From: Arthrobacter caoxuetaonis | GTDB lineage: Bacteria > Actinomycetota > Actinomycetes > Actinomycetales > Micrococcaceae | Direction of reading: 5' to 3' | DNA length: 64,000 bases | Assembly (NCBI RefSeq): GCF_023921125.1 | Contig: NZ_CP099466.1 | Span: 744,001 to 808,000, forward strand | Part shown: positions 1-9,500 of the stretch, in pieces | Position numbering within the stretch: position 1 is the stretch's first letter | How the letters are laid out: every line of letters begins with the position of its first letter | The notes under the pieces: model-generated | The model's database searches: none | What the model saw: the letters and a program-made list of their open reading frames with translations, nothing else | Told to the model about the DNA's origin: nothing | Translations under genes and position numbers: made by a program

Positions 1-260
1 CGTACCGGCTGGACGGGTTGCTGCAGACCTTGCTGCGGTCCGGTTGGTTTGACGGCCTCACCGGCCTGGCGCTGGGTTCCTGGTCCGAGTGCGGCGACCT
101 CGCCGAGGTGCGGGCCCTCTGCGTCGAGTTGCTGGCTCCGCTCGGCATTCCGCTGGTCTGGGAACTGGGCTTCGGACACGGTCCCGCCGCGCACAGCATC
201 CCCCTTGGTGTCCCTGCCACCCTGACGGCAGGCCCGCAGCCGCAGCTGGTCCTGGACTGA
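1..260 (+). CDS. LD-carboxypeptidase (peptidase S66), C-terminal fragment
   Basis: The window opens inside this gene; only about 85 C-terminal residues are visible, in the frame that ends at 260. The stretch GFGHGPAAHSIPLG is the conserved S66 segment carrying the catalytic histidine of the Ser-Glu-His triad, followed by the usual short C-terminal strand. Members of this family are cytoplasmic and remove the terminal D-alanine from murein tetrapeptides during cell-wall recycling. The next gene starts 5 bases downstream, and two more cell-wall-type hydrolases and a dipeptide epimerase follow, which supports that role. The serine and N-terminal half lie outside the window. Confidence 0.85.
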   Translation, partial: YRLDGLLQTLLRSGWFDGLTGLALGSWSECGDLAEVRALCVELLAPLGIPLVWELGFGHGPAAHSIPLGVPATLTAGPQPQLVLD

Positions 261-265
261 CCGGC

Positions 266-1378
266 ATGGACCTGACACGCCAGCTGCAGGACCTGCTCGA
301 CGACGCCGTCGGGCAGGGCATGACGCCCTCAGCGGTGTGCGCCGCATCGCTCGACGGCGAAGCGTTGCCCGTACTCTCCGCCGGTCTGGCCCTGCGCTTC
401 GGCGCCGACGGCGTGCCGCTGCCTGCCGAGGAGCGGGTGCCGGCCGATCCGCAGACCTGGTACGACCTCGCGTCGGTGACCAAACCCTTTTCCGCCCTCG
501 CCGTCCTGGCGCTGGCGCGGGACGGGCTCCTGGACCTGGACGAGCCGGTGGCCGCCCGGCTGTCCGCTTTCGCCGCACCGTATCGGGGGAGCGAAGCGGG
601 GAAGCAGCGCGTGACGCTGCGGCATCTGCTTACTCACACCTCGGGGCTGCCGGGCACCTGGGACGGCTGGCGGGAGCCACTGCCGGACCGGCAGACCGCG
701 CTGGCCTCCCTGCTCTCCGTTCCGCTGGTTGCGGAGCCCGGTACCGGTTTCAGCTATTCGTGCGTGGGTTACAACTCCGCCATGGCGCTGGCGGAAAGCG
801 TCACCGGGATGGCTTGGCGGACGCTCGTCGAGCTCCTGGTCCTGGATCCCCTGGCGCTGGGCGGCGACATCACGTTCCAGCCCGACCCCGGACACTGCGC
901 CGCCACGGAATGCGGCTCGCCGGACGGGCGCGCCCTGGTCCGCGGCGAGGTGCATGACGAATCCGCGTACGCCCTGGGCGGGGCCGCCGCCAACGCAGGA
1001 CTGTTCGGTACAGCCTCCGGCGTCCTCCGGTTCGCCGAAGCGCTGCGCGGCGGGATCCCGGCGCTCCTGCCCGGTCCGCTGGCAGAACTGCTGTGGGAGG
1101 ACCAGCTGGACGGCCTGATGGGCTCCGCCGCAGGGGCGGCCCGCACCGGCGTCGGATACGGACAGTCCGTGGGCCTGCGGATCGGCCAGCTCGGCTGGAT
1201 GGGCGGGGAAGCCGCGGACGCCCGCGGCCACAACGGTTTCACGGGCACCTCTTTCCTGACCGACCGGGGGCGCCGGCTCAGCGTGGTCCTGCTGACCAAC
1301 CGGGTCCACCCCACCCGCGACGGAACCGACGTTACGCCGCTGCGGAAGGCGGTCAACGAGGCCGTCTACACCGCTTAG
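266..1378 (+). CDS. Serine hydrolase, class C beta-lactamase/penicillin-binding-protein fold
   Basis: A 370-residue protein with the three motifs of the beta-lactamase-related superfamily (PF00144): S70-V-T-K73, a second motif around Y164 (Y-S-C, where Y-x-N is more usual) and H322-N-G-F-T-G. There is no signal peptide, so it probably acts in the cytoplasm. An in-frame GTG extension upstream overlaps the carboxypeptidase and carries no homology, so the ATG five bases after that gene's stop is chosen. The family includes D-aminopeptidases, esterases and PBP-like enzymes. The neighbourhood points to a cell-wall peptide substrate, but the exact reaction cannot be read from sequence. It lies in a tight operon with the genes on either side. 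Confidence 0.85.
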   Translation: MDLTRQLQDLLDDAVGQGMTPSAVCAASLDGEALPVLSAGLALRFGADGVPLPAEERVPADPQTWYDLASVTKPFSALAVLALARDGLLDLDEPVAARLSAFAAPYRGSEAGKQRVTLRHLLTHTSGLPGTWDGWREPLPDRQTALASLLSVPLVAEPGTGFSYSCVGYNSAMALAESVTGMAWRTLVELLVLDPLALGGDITFQPDPGHCAATECGSPDGRALVRGEVHDESAYALGGAAANAGLFGTASGVLRFAEALRGGIPALLPGPLAELLWEDQLDGLMGSAAGAARTGVGYGQSVGLRIGQLGWMGGEAADARGHNGFTGTSFLTDRGRRLSVVLLTNRVHPTRDGTDVTPLRKAVNEAVYTA

Positions 1379-1405
1379 ACCCCATCCATCCCTCCAGGAG
1401 AGTTC

Positions 1406-2248
1406 ATGCCCGTTCTATCCGATTACAGCGACGGCACCCCCGAGATCGCGTTTTGCCTGCTGAACCCCGACGGCGGCACGGCGGCCTCCCGCGGCGCGGA
1501 CACTGCGTTCTATTCAGCCAGCACCATCAAACTGGCCGTCCTGCTGGCGGTACTGCAGGCGGTGGACCGCGGTGAGCTGTCGCTGGAGATGAGGTTTCCC
1601 GCTCGGGACACGTTCTCCAGCGCCGTGCCCGATGGCGGCGAGTTCGGCTTCCCGGGCGATGAGGCAGACCCGGGAATGCCGGCGGCGGGCACCGAGATGT
1701 CCCTGGCCGCCGTGCTGGACCGGATGATCACTGTCTCCTCGAACGCGGCCACGAACATGGCCGTGGACCTGGTCGGGTTCGACGCCGTGAACCGCACCCT
1801 CGCCGGCGCCGGTGCAGCGTCGTCGTACATGCAGCGCTATATCGGCGACCTGGCCGCGTTGGAGGCCGGGCTCACCCACCAGGTGACGGCGGCGGATCTG
1901 GCCCGCACCATGTACGCACTGATTTCCGGAAAGGCGCTGGGGCCGGAATCCACGGAGTTCGCGCTGGGCCTCCTGGCCCGGCAGGAGTTCGCCTGGATTG
2001 CCGCCGGCCTTGCCCCGGACACGGTCCAGGGCAGCAAGTCCGGCTGGGTGACAGGTATCAGCCACGATGTTGCGTTCTTCGCCCCGGCCGGCACTCTGCT
2101 GCAGGCGCCGTTGGAGCGGGCGTGGGTGTTGGCCATCTGCACCCGCGGCTACGAAGCGGATGCCGGCCAGGAGGTGCTTGCCGCCGTCGCCGGCCTGGCT
2201 GCTGCGGTGGCAGGAAGCGAGTTCAGTGCCGTGGTGCCGGCCGGCTAG
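1406..2248 (+). CDS. Class A beta-lactamase-like serine hydrolase
   Basis: A 280-residue protein of the beta-lactamase2 family (PF13354). The motifs are S39-T-I-K42, S111-S-N113 in place of S-D-N, and K211-S-G213 in place of K-T-G. It has no secretion signal and no clear class A omega-loop glutamate motif, so a true antibiotic-resistance lactamase is less likely than a cytoplasmic D,D-peptidase or amidase acting on muropeptides. AGGAGAG lies 6-7 bases ahead of the ATG. It follows the preceding hydrolase by 27 bases and is the last gene of this forward operon, meeting the epimerase gene tail to tail with only 10 bases between. Confidence 0.83.
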   Translation: MPVLSDYSDGTPEIAFCLLNPDGGTAASRGADTAFYSASTIKLAVLLAVLQAVDRGELSLEMRFPARDTFSSAVPDGGEFGFPGDEADPGMPAAGTEMSLAAVLDRMITVSSNAATNMAVDLVGFDAVNRTLAGAGAASSYMQRYIGDLAALEAGLTHQVTAADLARTMYALISGKALGPESTEFALGLLARQEFAWIAAGLAPDTVQGSKSGWVTGISHDVAFFAPAGTLLQAPLERAWVLAICTRGYEADAGQEVLAAVAGLAAAVAGSEFSAVVPAG

Positions 2249-2258
2249 GTCAGTACAG

Positions 2259-3425
2259 CTAGGCCGGATCGGTGCGGATGCCGGCGGCGGCCAGCCCGGT
2301 GTGCAGGCCGGTGATGCCCTGTCCGGGAACTGACGGCAGGTGCAGGACGGGACCGACGTAGCGGACGCCGCCGTCGACCGCCGGCACCGCGGGCCACAGG
2401 CCGCCGTCCAGGTCCTGGCCGCTGCGCCCGGGGAACCCCGTGCCCAGTCCCGCGGCTGCGGCCAGCGCAGCACCGGCTCCGGCGCCTACAGTGCTTTCGA
2501 GCATGCAGCCGACCAGTACGCCCAGTCCGTGCCCGCGGGCCGCGGCGAGCAGGCGGACGGCGGGATAGATGCCGCCTGCCTTGGCCAGTTTGAGGTTCAC
2601 CAGCGCCGCCGCACGGTGTTGCAGCAGGGGTTCCAGGTCCCGCTCGTCCTGGACGGATTCGTCGGCCATGACGGGCACGTCGACGGCGGCCCGCACCCGG
2701 GCCAGCCCGGCCCAGTTCCCTGCGGCCACCGGCTGCTCAGCCAGCTCCAGCCCGACTCCGGCGTCGGCCATGGCGTTCAGGACCCGCACTGCCTCGTCCG
2801 GTGAATAGGCTTGGTTCGCGTCGACCCGCAGCCGCACGTCCGGGCCCACCGCAGCGCGGACAGCAGTCAGCCCTGCCACGGCGTCCAGGTCGGCGCGGAG
2901 CTTGACCTTCAGGCAGCGAAAACCTTTCTGCACCCATCCGGTGGCTGCATCGGCCAGAGCCTCAGGTTCCGCGGCGGAGAGGGTAATGTCCGTGAGTACG
3001 GTGTCTTCCAGATTCGGCCCGGCGACCTGCGGCCCCGCGACCTGCGGATACGTGATTGCCAGGAACCGGTGCAGGGGCTGTCCGGCGGTTACGGCCGCGA
3101 GGTCATGCACGGCGCAGTCGAGTCCCATCCGTACCGCGGACGGCACCGGAGCTCCGGCGATGCGGCGCACCAGGCTGTCCAGGTCGCTGATGGGGCGGCC
3201 GATCACCAGGGGAGCGAGGTCCTGCCGTGCCCGGGCCAGCACCTCTGCGGTGCTGACCCCGGTCACCCGGCTGACCGGCGTCTCGCCCCATCCGCTGCGG
3301 CCGTCCGAGTCCTGCAGCCGGAACAGCACTGTTTCCAGGACGGAGGACGTCCGGACGGCGGTGCTGAAGGTTCCGGTCAGCGGGAGGCTGAGAGGGTGCA
3401 GGTCCAGGGTGGTGATGGTGGCCAT
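2259..3425 (-). CDS. Dipeptide epimerase, enolase superfamily (MLE subgroup)
   Basis: A 388-residue enolase-superfamily protein. It has the general-base pair K173-V-K175, metal ligands D202, E230 and D255, and the opposite base K279. Two features specific to L-Ala-D/L-Glu-type dipeptide epimerases are present: GCMLES (306-311) and D338-L-D340, which in characterised enzymes holds the dipeptide amino group. Such enzymes convert L-Ala-D-Glu from murein to L-Ala-L-Glu so it can be hydrolysed and reused. The convergent LD-carboxypeptidase and serine hydrolases fit that pathway. A five-residue tandem duplication (PQVAG twice, about 127-136) sits in a surface loop. It follows the benzoylformate decarboxylase on the same strand by 33 bases, so the two may be co-transcribed. 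Confidence 0.82.
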   Translation of the reverse strand: MATITTLDLHPLSLPLTGTFSTAVRTSSVLETVLFRLQDSDGRSGWGETPVSRVTGVSTAEVLARARQDLAPLVIGRPISDLDSLVRRIAGAPVPSAVRMGLDCAVHDLAAVTAGQPLHRFLAITYPQVAGPQVAGPNLEDTVLTDITLSAAEPEALADAATGWVQKGFRCLKVKLRADLDAVAGLTAVRAAVGPDVRLRVDANQAYSPDEAVRVLNAMADAGVGLELAEQPVAAGNWAGLARVRAAVDVPVMADESVQDERDLEPLLQHRAAALVNLKLAKAGGIYPAVRLLAAARGHGLGVLVGCMLESTVGAGAGAALAAAAGLGTGFPGRSGQDLDGGLWPAVPAVDGGVRYVGPVLHLPSVPGQGITGLHTGLAAAGIRTDPA

Positions 3426-3458
3426 GCGTGCTGTGCTCCTGCTGGTGCCGGGCCCGCC

Positions 3459-5054
3459 TTAGACCACCCGTGCCTCGATCAGCACGGGGCCCTCGGCTTC
3501 CAGAGCTTTCCGGTACGCAGCTGCGAATTCTTCCCGGGTTTCGGTGCGGCTTGCCGGAACGCCGTAGCCCTCGGCCAGGGACACGAAATCGATTCCGCCG
3601 AGCGTCAGCCCCGGCACGTCCGGAACGCCCATGCGTTGGGCGAATCCTGCAAGCGCGCCGTAGCCGGAGTTATTGACGATCACAAAGACCGTCCGCGTTC
3701 CGTGCTGCGCGGCCGTGTAGAGCGCGCTGATGCCGTAGTTGGCGGAACCGTCTCCTACGGTGGCGACGACGGTCATGTCTGGCTTGGCCAGTGCTACGCC
3801 CACAGCAGCCGGGAGCCCGAATCCAAGACCGCCGGAGGCAGGGAAGTGGTACATCCCCGGGCGGTCCATGGCGACCCGTTCCAGGTATTCCAGGTCCAGG
3901 GTGGTGGTCTCGTTGACGTAGACGACGTCGTCGCGGACCTGTTCGTTCAGGACCTCCAGGATTTCTGTACCGGTCATTCCGTTCGGCGAGGTGGCTGCCG
4001 CGGGAAGTTCACGCGCTGGCCGGCGGATTCCCCGGTCCTGCACATTGGAGGACAGGACGGCGATGGCAGCAGCTATGTCTGCCACTATCGCGCGGCCAAA
4101 GGGAGCGCGGGTGGCTTCGGACGGGTCCTGGGTGAGGTGCCAGACCTGCGTTCCGGGATCCAGGTAGTTCGAGGGCTCCCAGCGGTGATAGCGGAACACC
4201 GGGGCTCCGAGCACCAGCACGGTGTCATGGCCGGAGAGCTGGCGCCGAACGGAATCGATCCCGGGAACCATCACTCCGCCGAAGTTGGGATGAGTGGTGG
4301 GGAAGGGGGCACGCGGAGGGGACGGGGCTACATAGACGGTCGCATTGAGGTGCTCGGCCAGACGCACCACCTGGGAGTAAACCTCCGGATCCTTGATGGC
4401 CGCTGCGTCCACCTGGGGTCCGAGCACCAGCGCCGGGTTCCGGGCCTGGTCAACGGCGTTCACGAGCTCCTGAGCCAGGTCAGTGGGGAGGCCACCGGCC
4501 ACGGTCACCGACCGGGAGGTGAGCAGGTCGTCGTCGGGAAGGGCTGGCTGGGCCCAGTCATCCAGGGGGACGGAGACGTAGACCGGGCCCTGCGGGTGGG
4601 TGGTGGCCTCGAGCACAGCCTGGGACAGGGTGCGGGGAACGTCGGTCGCCGCGAGGGGCTCGTGGGCGTATTTGGTGAGGGGATAGGTCAGCATGCCGGC
4701 ATCCACATTTGCGAGCATGGTCTCCTGGCCCACGGTGCGGCGGACCTGCTGGCCGGCAAGCAGGACCAGCGGAATATGCGCGTAGTGCGCGTTCGTCAAA
4801 GCCCCCATAGCGTTTCCGGTTCCGGAGGCCGCGTGCAGGTTGACCAGGACCGGCTGGCCCGTCACCCGGGCGTAACCCTCTGCCATCCCCACGACGACCT
4901 GCTCGTGGAGGCCCAGGACGAACGTGAAATCCTTCCCCAGGCCGGCCAGGAAAGGCAGTTCGTTGGATCCGGGGTTGCCGAAGATGGTCGTCATCCCGTG
5001 AGCCCGGAACACGTTCGCAGATGCCTGCAGGACGGTAGTTTCTTCGTTGATCAA
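3459..5054 (-). CDS. mdlC: Benzoylformate decarboxylase (thiamine diphosphate enzyme)
   Basis: A 531-residue ThDP-dependent decarboxylase that follows the Pseudomonas putida enzyme closely: NPGSNELPF with S30 (S26 in P. putida), the ThDP-activating E51, NLHAASGTGNAMG with H74 (H70), and APVFRYHRWEP carrying the second active-site histidine (H281). The C-terminal cofactor motif GDGS...NN is intact. The expected reaction is non-oxidative decarboxylation of phenylglyoxylate to benzaldehyde in mandelate breakdown; other aromatic 2-oxoacids are possible. No mandelate racemase or benzaldehyde dehydrogenase is adjacent, but an FMN 2-hydroxyacid dehydrogenase lies across the island at 23022-24257. 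About 130 bases upstream are available for its promoter. Confidence 0.88.
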   Translation of the reverse strand: MINEETTVLQASANVFRAHGMTTIFGNPGSNELPFLAGLGKDFTFVLGLHEQVVVGMAEGYARVTGQPVLVNLHAASGTGNAMGALTNAHYAHIPLVLLAGQQVRRTVGQETMLANVDAGMLTYPLTKYAHEPLAATDVPRTLSQAVLEATTHPQGPVYVSVPLDDWAQPALPDDDLLTSRSVTVAGGLPTDLAQELVNAVDQARNPALVLGPQVDAAAIKDPEVYSQVVRLAEHLNATVYVAPSPPRAPFPTTHPNFGGVMVPGIDSVRRQLSGHDTVLVLGAPVFRYHRWEPSNYLDPGTQVWHLTQDPSEATRAPFGRAIVADIAAAIAVLSSNVQDRGIRRPARELPAAATSPNGMTGTEILEVLNEQVRDDVVYVNETTTLDLEYLERVAMDRPGMYHFPASGGLGFGLPAAVGVALAKPDMTVVATVGDGSANYGISALYTAAQHGTRTVFVIVNNSGYGALAGFAQRMGVPDVPGLTLGGIDFVSLAEGYGVPASRTETREEFAAAYRKALEAEGPVLIEARVV

Positions 5055-5437
5055 GTCTCTCCTCGGGAATGCGGTGCCAGCTGCGTGGCCGGGTCCTTCG
5101 TGGTTCAGGTCCTACACTGTGAACGCGCGGACGAATCCAAAAAACCCTGGCGCTCCTTTGCGTCATTACCATTCTTGCATGAGTCGTAGGTCACACATGG
5201 ATGGTGTTACGCCGAGGAAAGTGCGTCGGGGATGACCGGGATGTGGGCGCAGAAAACGGGCCAAGTGCGGGACGGCGAGCTGCCAGTGAGCATTTGCCTC
5301 TGCCAATTATCATTACTCCGTGCACACCGGAGGAACCTTTCCAGCCTGACAGCAGCGCGCTTGAAGACCATTCCCTCCACGACCACCAGTCAGGCCGACC
5401 GGAAATTGCTTGAAAATCCGCTCGGAGAGGTAATGAA
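5055..5437. other. Gene-free stretch between mdlC and the island's left end
   Basis: About 380 bases with no credible gene. The first 130 or so must carry the promoter and leader of mdlC, which reads leftward. Beyond about 5190 the sequence loses the third-position G+C bias of the flanking chromosome. I take that as the beginning of the acquired region. No tRNA, integrase or clear attachment repeat was seen. Confidence 0.5.
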
Positions 5438-5566
5438 ATGAATCGAGTAAGATTTACTGCCTCATTTTCAGCCCTGCTGCTAGCCCTCACCGGGTGTGGG
5501 TTAGCCAGCGATTCGACGGAGGGGCTGGAACCGACCCCTTCAACGGATGGGGAGACACCAGGGTGA
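5438..5566 (+). pseudogene. Start of a decayed lipoprotein gene (42-codon remnant)
   Basis: A ribosome site GGAGAGG at 5424-5430 precedes ATG at 5438. The peptide begins MNRVRFTASFSALLLALTGC, a complete lipoprotein signal with the lipobox LTGC, followed by a short acidic Thr/Pro linker, and then stops at 5564-5566. Downstream, other frames carry soluble protein-like segments: 5607-5729 (starting MELEIANSIPKDLLSTIDQL) and then a stretch containing ADIEAKYRDSTIRIATGSAC up to about 5830. The simplest reading is a small secreted lipoprotein gene broken by several frameshifts. A genuinely short lipopeptide is the alternative. Confidence 0.55.
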
Positions 5567-5606
5567 ACAAGAGACCTGGCAGGAAGCCAAGGCTTAAACG
5601 CGGGGA

Positions 5607-5830
5607 ATGGAACTGGAAATAGCCAATTCGATTCCGAAGGATCTACTGTCCACAATTGATCAGCTGGCCGAGCTCCTGATCGATTGTGGCGGGTCTTCCG
5701 ATAACTGGGCCGGGGCGCTGTCAATCTGATAGCGGGAACCGAACCGGAACCGTTGGTGCGGACATTGAGGCGAAGTACCGGGACAGCACAATCCGTATCG
5801 CCACCGGCTCTGCATGCGGGGAGTCCTAGT
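5607..5830 (+). pseudogene. Frameshifted body of the same lipoprotein
   Basis: Two overlapping frames together read like one globular domain: a helix-like segment IPKDLLSTIDQLAELLIDCG (frame of 5607, stop at 5727-5729), then a second frame with DIEAKYRDSTIRIATGSAC, ending at a TAG near 5830. The alternation of frames with protein-like composition suggests a frameshifted C-terminal part of the lipoprotein begun at 5438. No family could be named. Confidence 0.35.
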
Positions 5831-5930
5831 GCCGATGGGACCGGCACGGGCCAGACAGAGGTCGATAAACTGAGCTCCACCGCCCTGCGCTGGGACCTTG
5901 CTGCGCCGTCGGAACTACGTCTACCTGACC

Positions 5931-5977
5931 ACAGACACAGACACAGACACAGACACAGACACAGACACAGACACAGA
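5931..5977. repeat. Hexanucleotide tandem repeat (ACAGAC)n
   Basis: Seven perfect copies of ACAGAC at 5931-5972 followed by a partial copy. In one frame it would read Thr-Asp repeats and on the other strand Cys-Val repeats, but no gene around it is credible. A pure hexamer array in a G+C-rich genome is a likely slippage site. It lies in non-coding sequence between the lipoprotein remnant and the defence operon. Confidence 0.85.
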
Positions 5978-6532
5978 TGGTCATGGGAGCTGTTGCAGCC
6001 TTTGCGCTCGGCCTCGCGAGGAGCGGTTCCTGTCGCCTTCCTTGAGCGGAGGGGGAGCGTGGGTGTATGCGTCTGCCTAGTTGGCAGGTGTGTCCACTCG
6101 GCTTTCGGAATCTTGCCTTGCTTGGGTCTGAACCGGCGGCGTCTCTCGAGCTGTCCGCCGCCGCCCGGCGCAAAGACCTCAATCGCTTTTCGGACGCGGC
6201 TTTTTATTCGCATCCGAAGGAGCTTCCTCTAGGAACTGCGGCAGAGACGGCTTTGGCTTCGGGGAAGGTGTCCTTGGCCAGCTCGGCTACCGATTTTCGC
6301 CACGGCTCGCGTCCAGCTCACCGGGCCGTCACTTCGGATCCCGTGACTTCGATCCTTCGGCCTGGGCCGTCCCAGCCATCGCCGGCGACCGCCACGATCA
6401 GTTCGATCCCGACCTGTGTCAAGAGAGTGAGGTTGCAAAAGCACTAAGAGCCCAAAAATGCCTTCGGCGTGTGGCGCCACAATCCGTTCACGGTACCGAT
6501 ACGGTGGCTCTACACATAAACCGGGGGGGGAA
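5978..6532. other. Gene-free leader region ahead of the defence operon
   Basis: About 550 bases without a supportable gene. It presumably holds the promoter of the large operon beginning at 6533. Weak promoter-like hexamers can be picked out (for example TTCACG near 6487 with TACACA about 18 bases downstream), but none is convincing. The run of eight Gs immediately before AAATG is the only ribosome-site-like element. Confidence 0.4.
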
Positions 6533-9500
6533 ATGTCAACGTTGACAAAGGGCTGGGAGCCAGACGAGACGCTCGTCCGAGAGGTCAAAGAGCAGTTTGC
6601 AAGCGCTATAACGGCGTATACGGCAAAACCGACACTAATCACGGAGCACGCCAATCACGAGGAATCGATTCGCACTGGAGGATACGCGAGCCGCACGCTC
6701 TTGGAGCTCGTCCAAAACGCTGCCGATGCGATGGCTGGCATTGACGACACAGATGCCTTGGGTCGGGTGGAGATTGTCCTTGATCCCGAATCTCGGACCC
6801 TCTACTGCGCGAACTCTGGCCGCCCCTTCTCCAAGAGCGGCCTCGTCGCAATTACTCACGCCCACCTCAGCGGCAAGCGTGGTGACGAGATTGGCCGCTT
6901 CGGGCTGGGTTTTAAATCGGTTCTCGCTGTCAGTAGTAGGCCGCAAGTTCTTAGTCGGTCAGTTTCCTTTGAGTTCAATTCAAAGGAGGCGAATAGTGCG
7001 CTGAAGCAAATCGGGGCTGCTACCAGGAGCCTGCCTGTGCTTCGTACGGCGACCTTGGTGGATGCATCGGCCACGATTGCTGCAGACCCGACTGCTAGTG
7101 ACCTTGCAGAATGGGCGACAACAATTGTGCGCCTCCCCGACATTACCGACTTGGACCGGATATGTAAGGAGATGGAGAAATTTGCGTCTGAATTCCTGCT
7201 CTTCGTCGGTGCGGTTCGTGAGGTCCGGCTCAGCGTTCTCGGCGACGAAGGATTTACGACAAGTCACGTTTCTCGCAGCCTAGGCGACGGTCGCTTCAAA
7301 ATAGAGCGCCCAGACGGTACTGGAGATGAATGGTTCGTTAATGAGGCTATGCATGCCCCAAGCTCGGTTGCACGCCGTGAAGTGGGCGAGGCTGTTTCAC
7401 GGAGCGAGATTAAAGTCAGTGTGGCTATTCCGCTGAAGCCTCGAAGGGCAAACTCGGAGACGGGCGATCTCGGTAATCAGATCGGCCAGTTCTGGAGTTA
7501 CTTCCCGTTGCAAGACAAGACATCCGCAACGGCCTTCTTCAATGCGCCCTGGAGTGTCAATGATGACAGGACGACTCTACTTTCGAACCAATACAATCGT
7601 GAGATTCTGGCGACCGTCGCAGAACTTTTTGTAGAGCTCTTGCCACGACTAAGTACGAAGGAAGATCCTGCCGCCCATCTCGATTACCTACCCGCGCGAG
7701 GTAGAGAAGCAAAGTACTTCGGGGACGAAGTTTTGTGTGCTTTGGTACCTCCACTCGCTGTCTCAGCGTTGTTGGTTCCGGATGGTACGGGAGAGCTGTG
7801 CAATCCCGCGGAATTGAGACCGCTTGACTTTGCCTGCGACTGGAAAATTCCGGAGGAGGCACACGAAGGCTGGATTGCGTCACCGAACACCTTGAACGAT
7901 GTTCCGCATTGGCGTTGTTATAGTTCTACTCAGCGGATTTCTCGGCTGCGCCAGTTATTTGCTACGAGCGTTGATCCAACGCGGTATGACGATGATGATC
8001 GCGGAATAAAGCGTGCACTTGAGCTCATGCCCAAAAGGGGCATCCAGTCCTGGCTGCGGGAGTGGGCTGAAGGCGGGGATATGCGTTCTTCTGCGAACGC
8101 CCTTCGGGTGGTACTAAAGAACCGTCAAATGGACGACGCTGACAAAGTCCGTGTAATCCCAACCAGTGACGGTTTGAAGGCATTATGTGACCGTAGCTTG
8201 GTGTTCCTAGAGCAAGCTGACGACCTCGCTATTGAGGGCGCGATTTTTATCAGCCCTGAATTTCTTAGATTGCCGGACGTGGAGAAAATTCTGCGATCAG
8301 CAGGATTCCGAGACTTGGACCCCGAGGCAATTTTGGCAGCACGGCTAAGTCAGCTAACCCCCGAGGCCGGTAACGAGCAGCAAGCAAAATTTTGGGACGC
8401 AGCACTTGGGGTGAGCCTGCGTGAAGCACTTAGAATCGTCCAAGCGAACCCCACTGCTCAGATCCTGGTCCCGACCAAGGACGGCGAGTGGCACTGGCCG
8501 CAACAGGTACTCGACCTCGACAGCGACATACCGGCATATTCCAATGTATTGCTAGACCGTGGTCGCTGTCTTCCTGTGCTTGCTCATAAGCTGGGTGTGG
8601 CACACCGTCCGGTGGCGGATTTCTCACTCGAGGACGAATCTTTTGGCCAGCTTTATCAGGAATGGGTACTCGAGGAACTGAACACTAAGCTTACTCCGGG
8701 CGAGCGTCCCATCGAGAAGATTGCTCTCTATCCGAGAGACTCTCACTCACCGGGGCCGTTTTCTCCTCTGTTCTTGTTCGAACAGTCGGGTGCTAGTAAC
8801 GAGGTGAGGGAATCCTGGACACGGCAACTCCTAGAGCTGGGGGATGCTTCATGGGACTGCGAGGACCTATCTACTGGCGCATCTTACAGAGTCAAATCTC
8901 CCGTCAGGTGGGCTGTGGAGGCAGTAGGCCTTTTGCGCAGTTCGCGCGGATACCGCCGGATTGCCGAACTGGTGGCTCCATCTCTGGTGCAGTATAGGGA
9001 CCTTCTTCCGCTGTACGAGGGCCCCCGGAGCATAGTCGATATCCTTCGTCTCCCAGCTGACCTCAAGATGGTCCCTAAGCCAGTCCTGCGGGACGCACTT
9101 AACGTCGATCTCCTGCCCCCGCAGTTTGACGACGGCCTTCTTGTCGAATTCCTTTTGGACGCGGCTAGCCGGGCTTACCCGGAAGGGAAGCCCCCACGAA
9201 TCCCTGCTCGCGTGGGTAGGATTATAGAATCCTGTCCTAGCAACACGGTCTTCACTGCCGTCAACGAAGAACAGCGCCAATATCTCGCTACTCATCAGAG
9301 GCCTTTTCTCCTTGCCACCGAGGCGCAAGCTGAACGCCTAGCCCAAGAAGTGGGCTGTCTCAGCTTTGAGGACAGTTTTTCTTTTTCGACTCGCATCGAT
9401 GGCGAACAGGACTCTGAACCCCTCCTCGACGTCTTTACCGGATTGCGCAGTTTCACAGCTAAAACGGACCTGAACAGCGTGATGGTTGCTCGTGCAGAGT

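Noticed and set aside
2259..3425. Mandelate racemase, suggested by the neighbouring benzoylformate decarboxylase
   Set aside because: It has the K-x-K/Lys pair of the MLE subgroup plus GCMLES and D-x-D of dipeptide epimerases; the His-Asp dyad of mandelate racemase is not seen.
2811..5189. A 792-codon open frame on the plus strand
   Set aside because: Antisense to the dipeptide epimerase and benzoylformate decarboxylase, whose active-site motifs are complete.
5055..6532. tRNA gene or integrase marking an integrative element
   Set aside because: No cloverleaf-like sequence, recombinase gene or flanking direct repeat could be recognised at either island edge.
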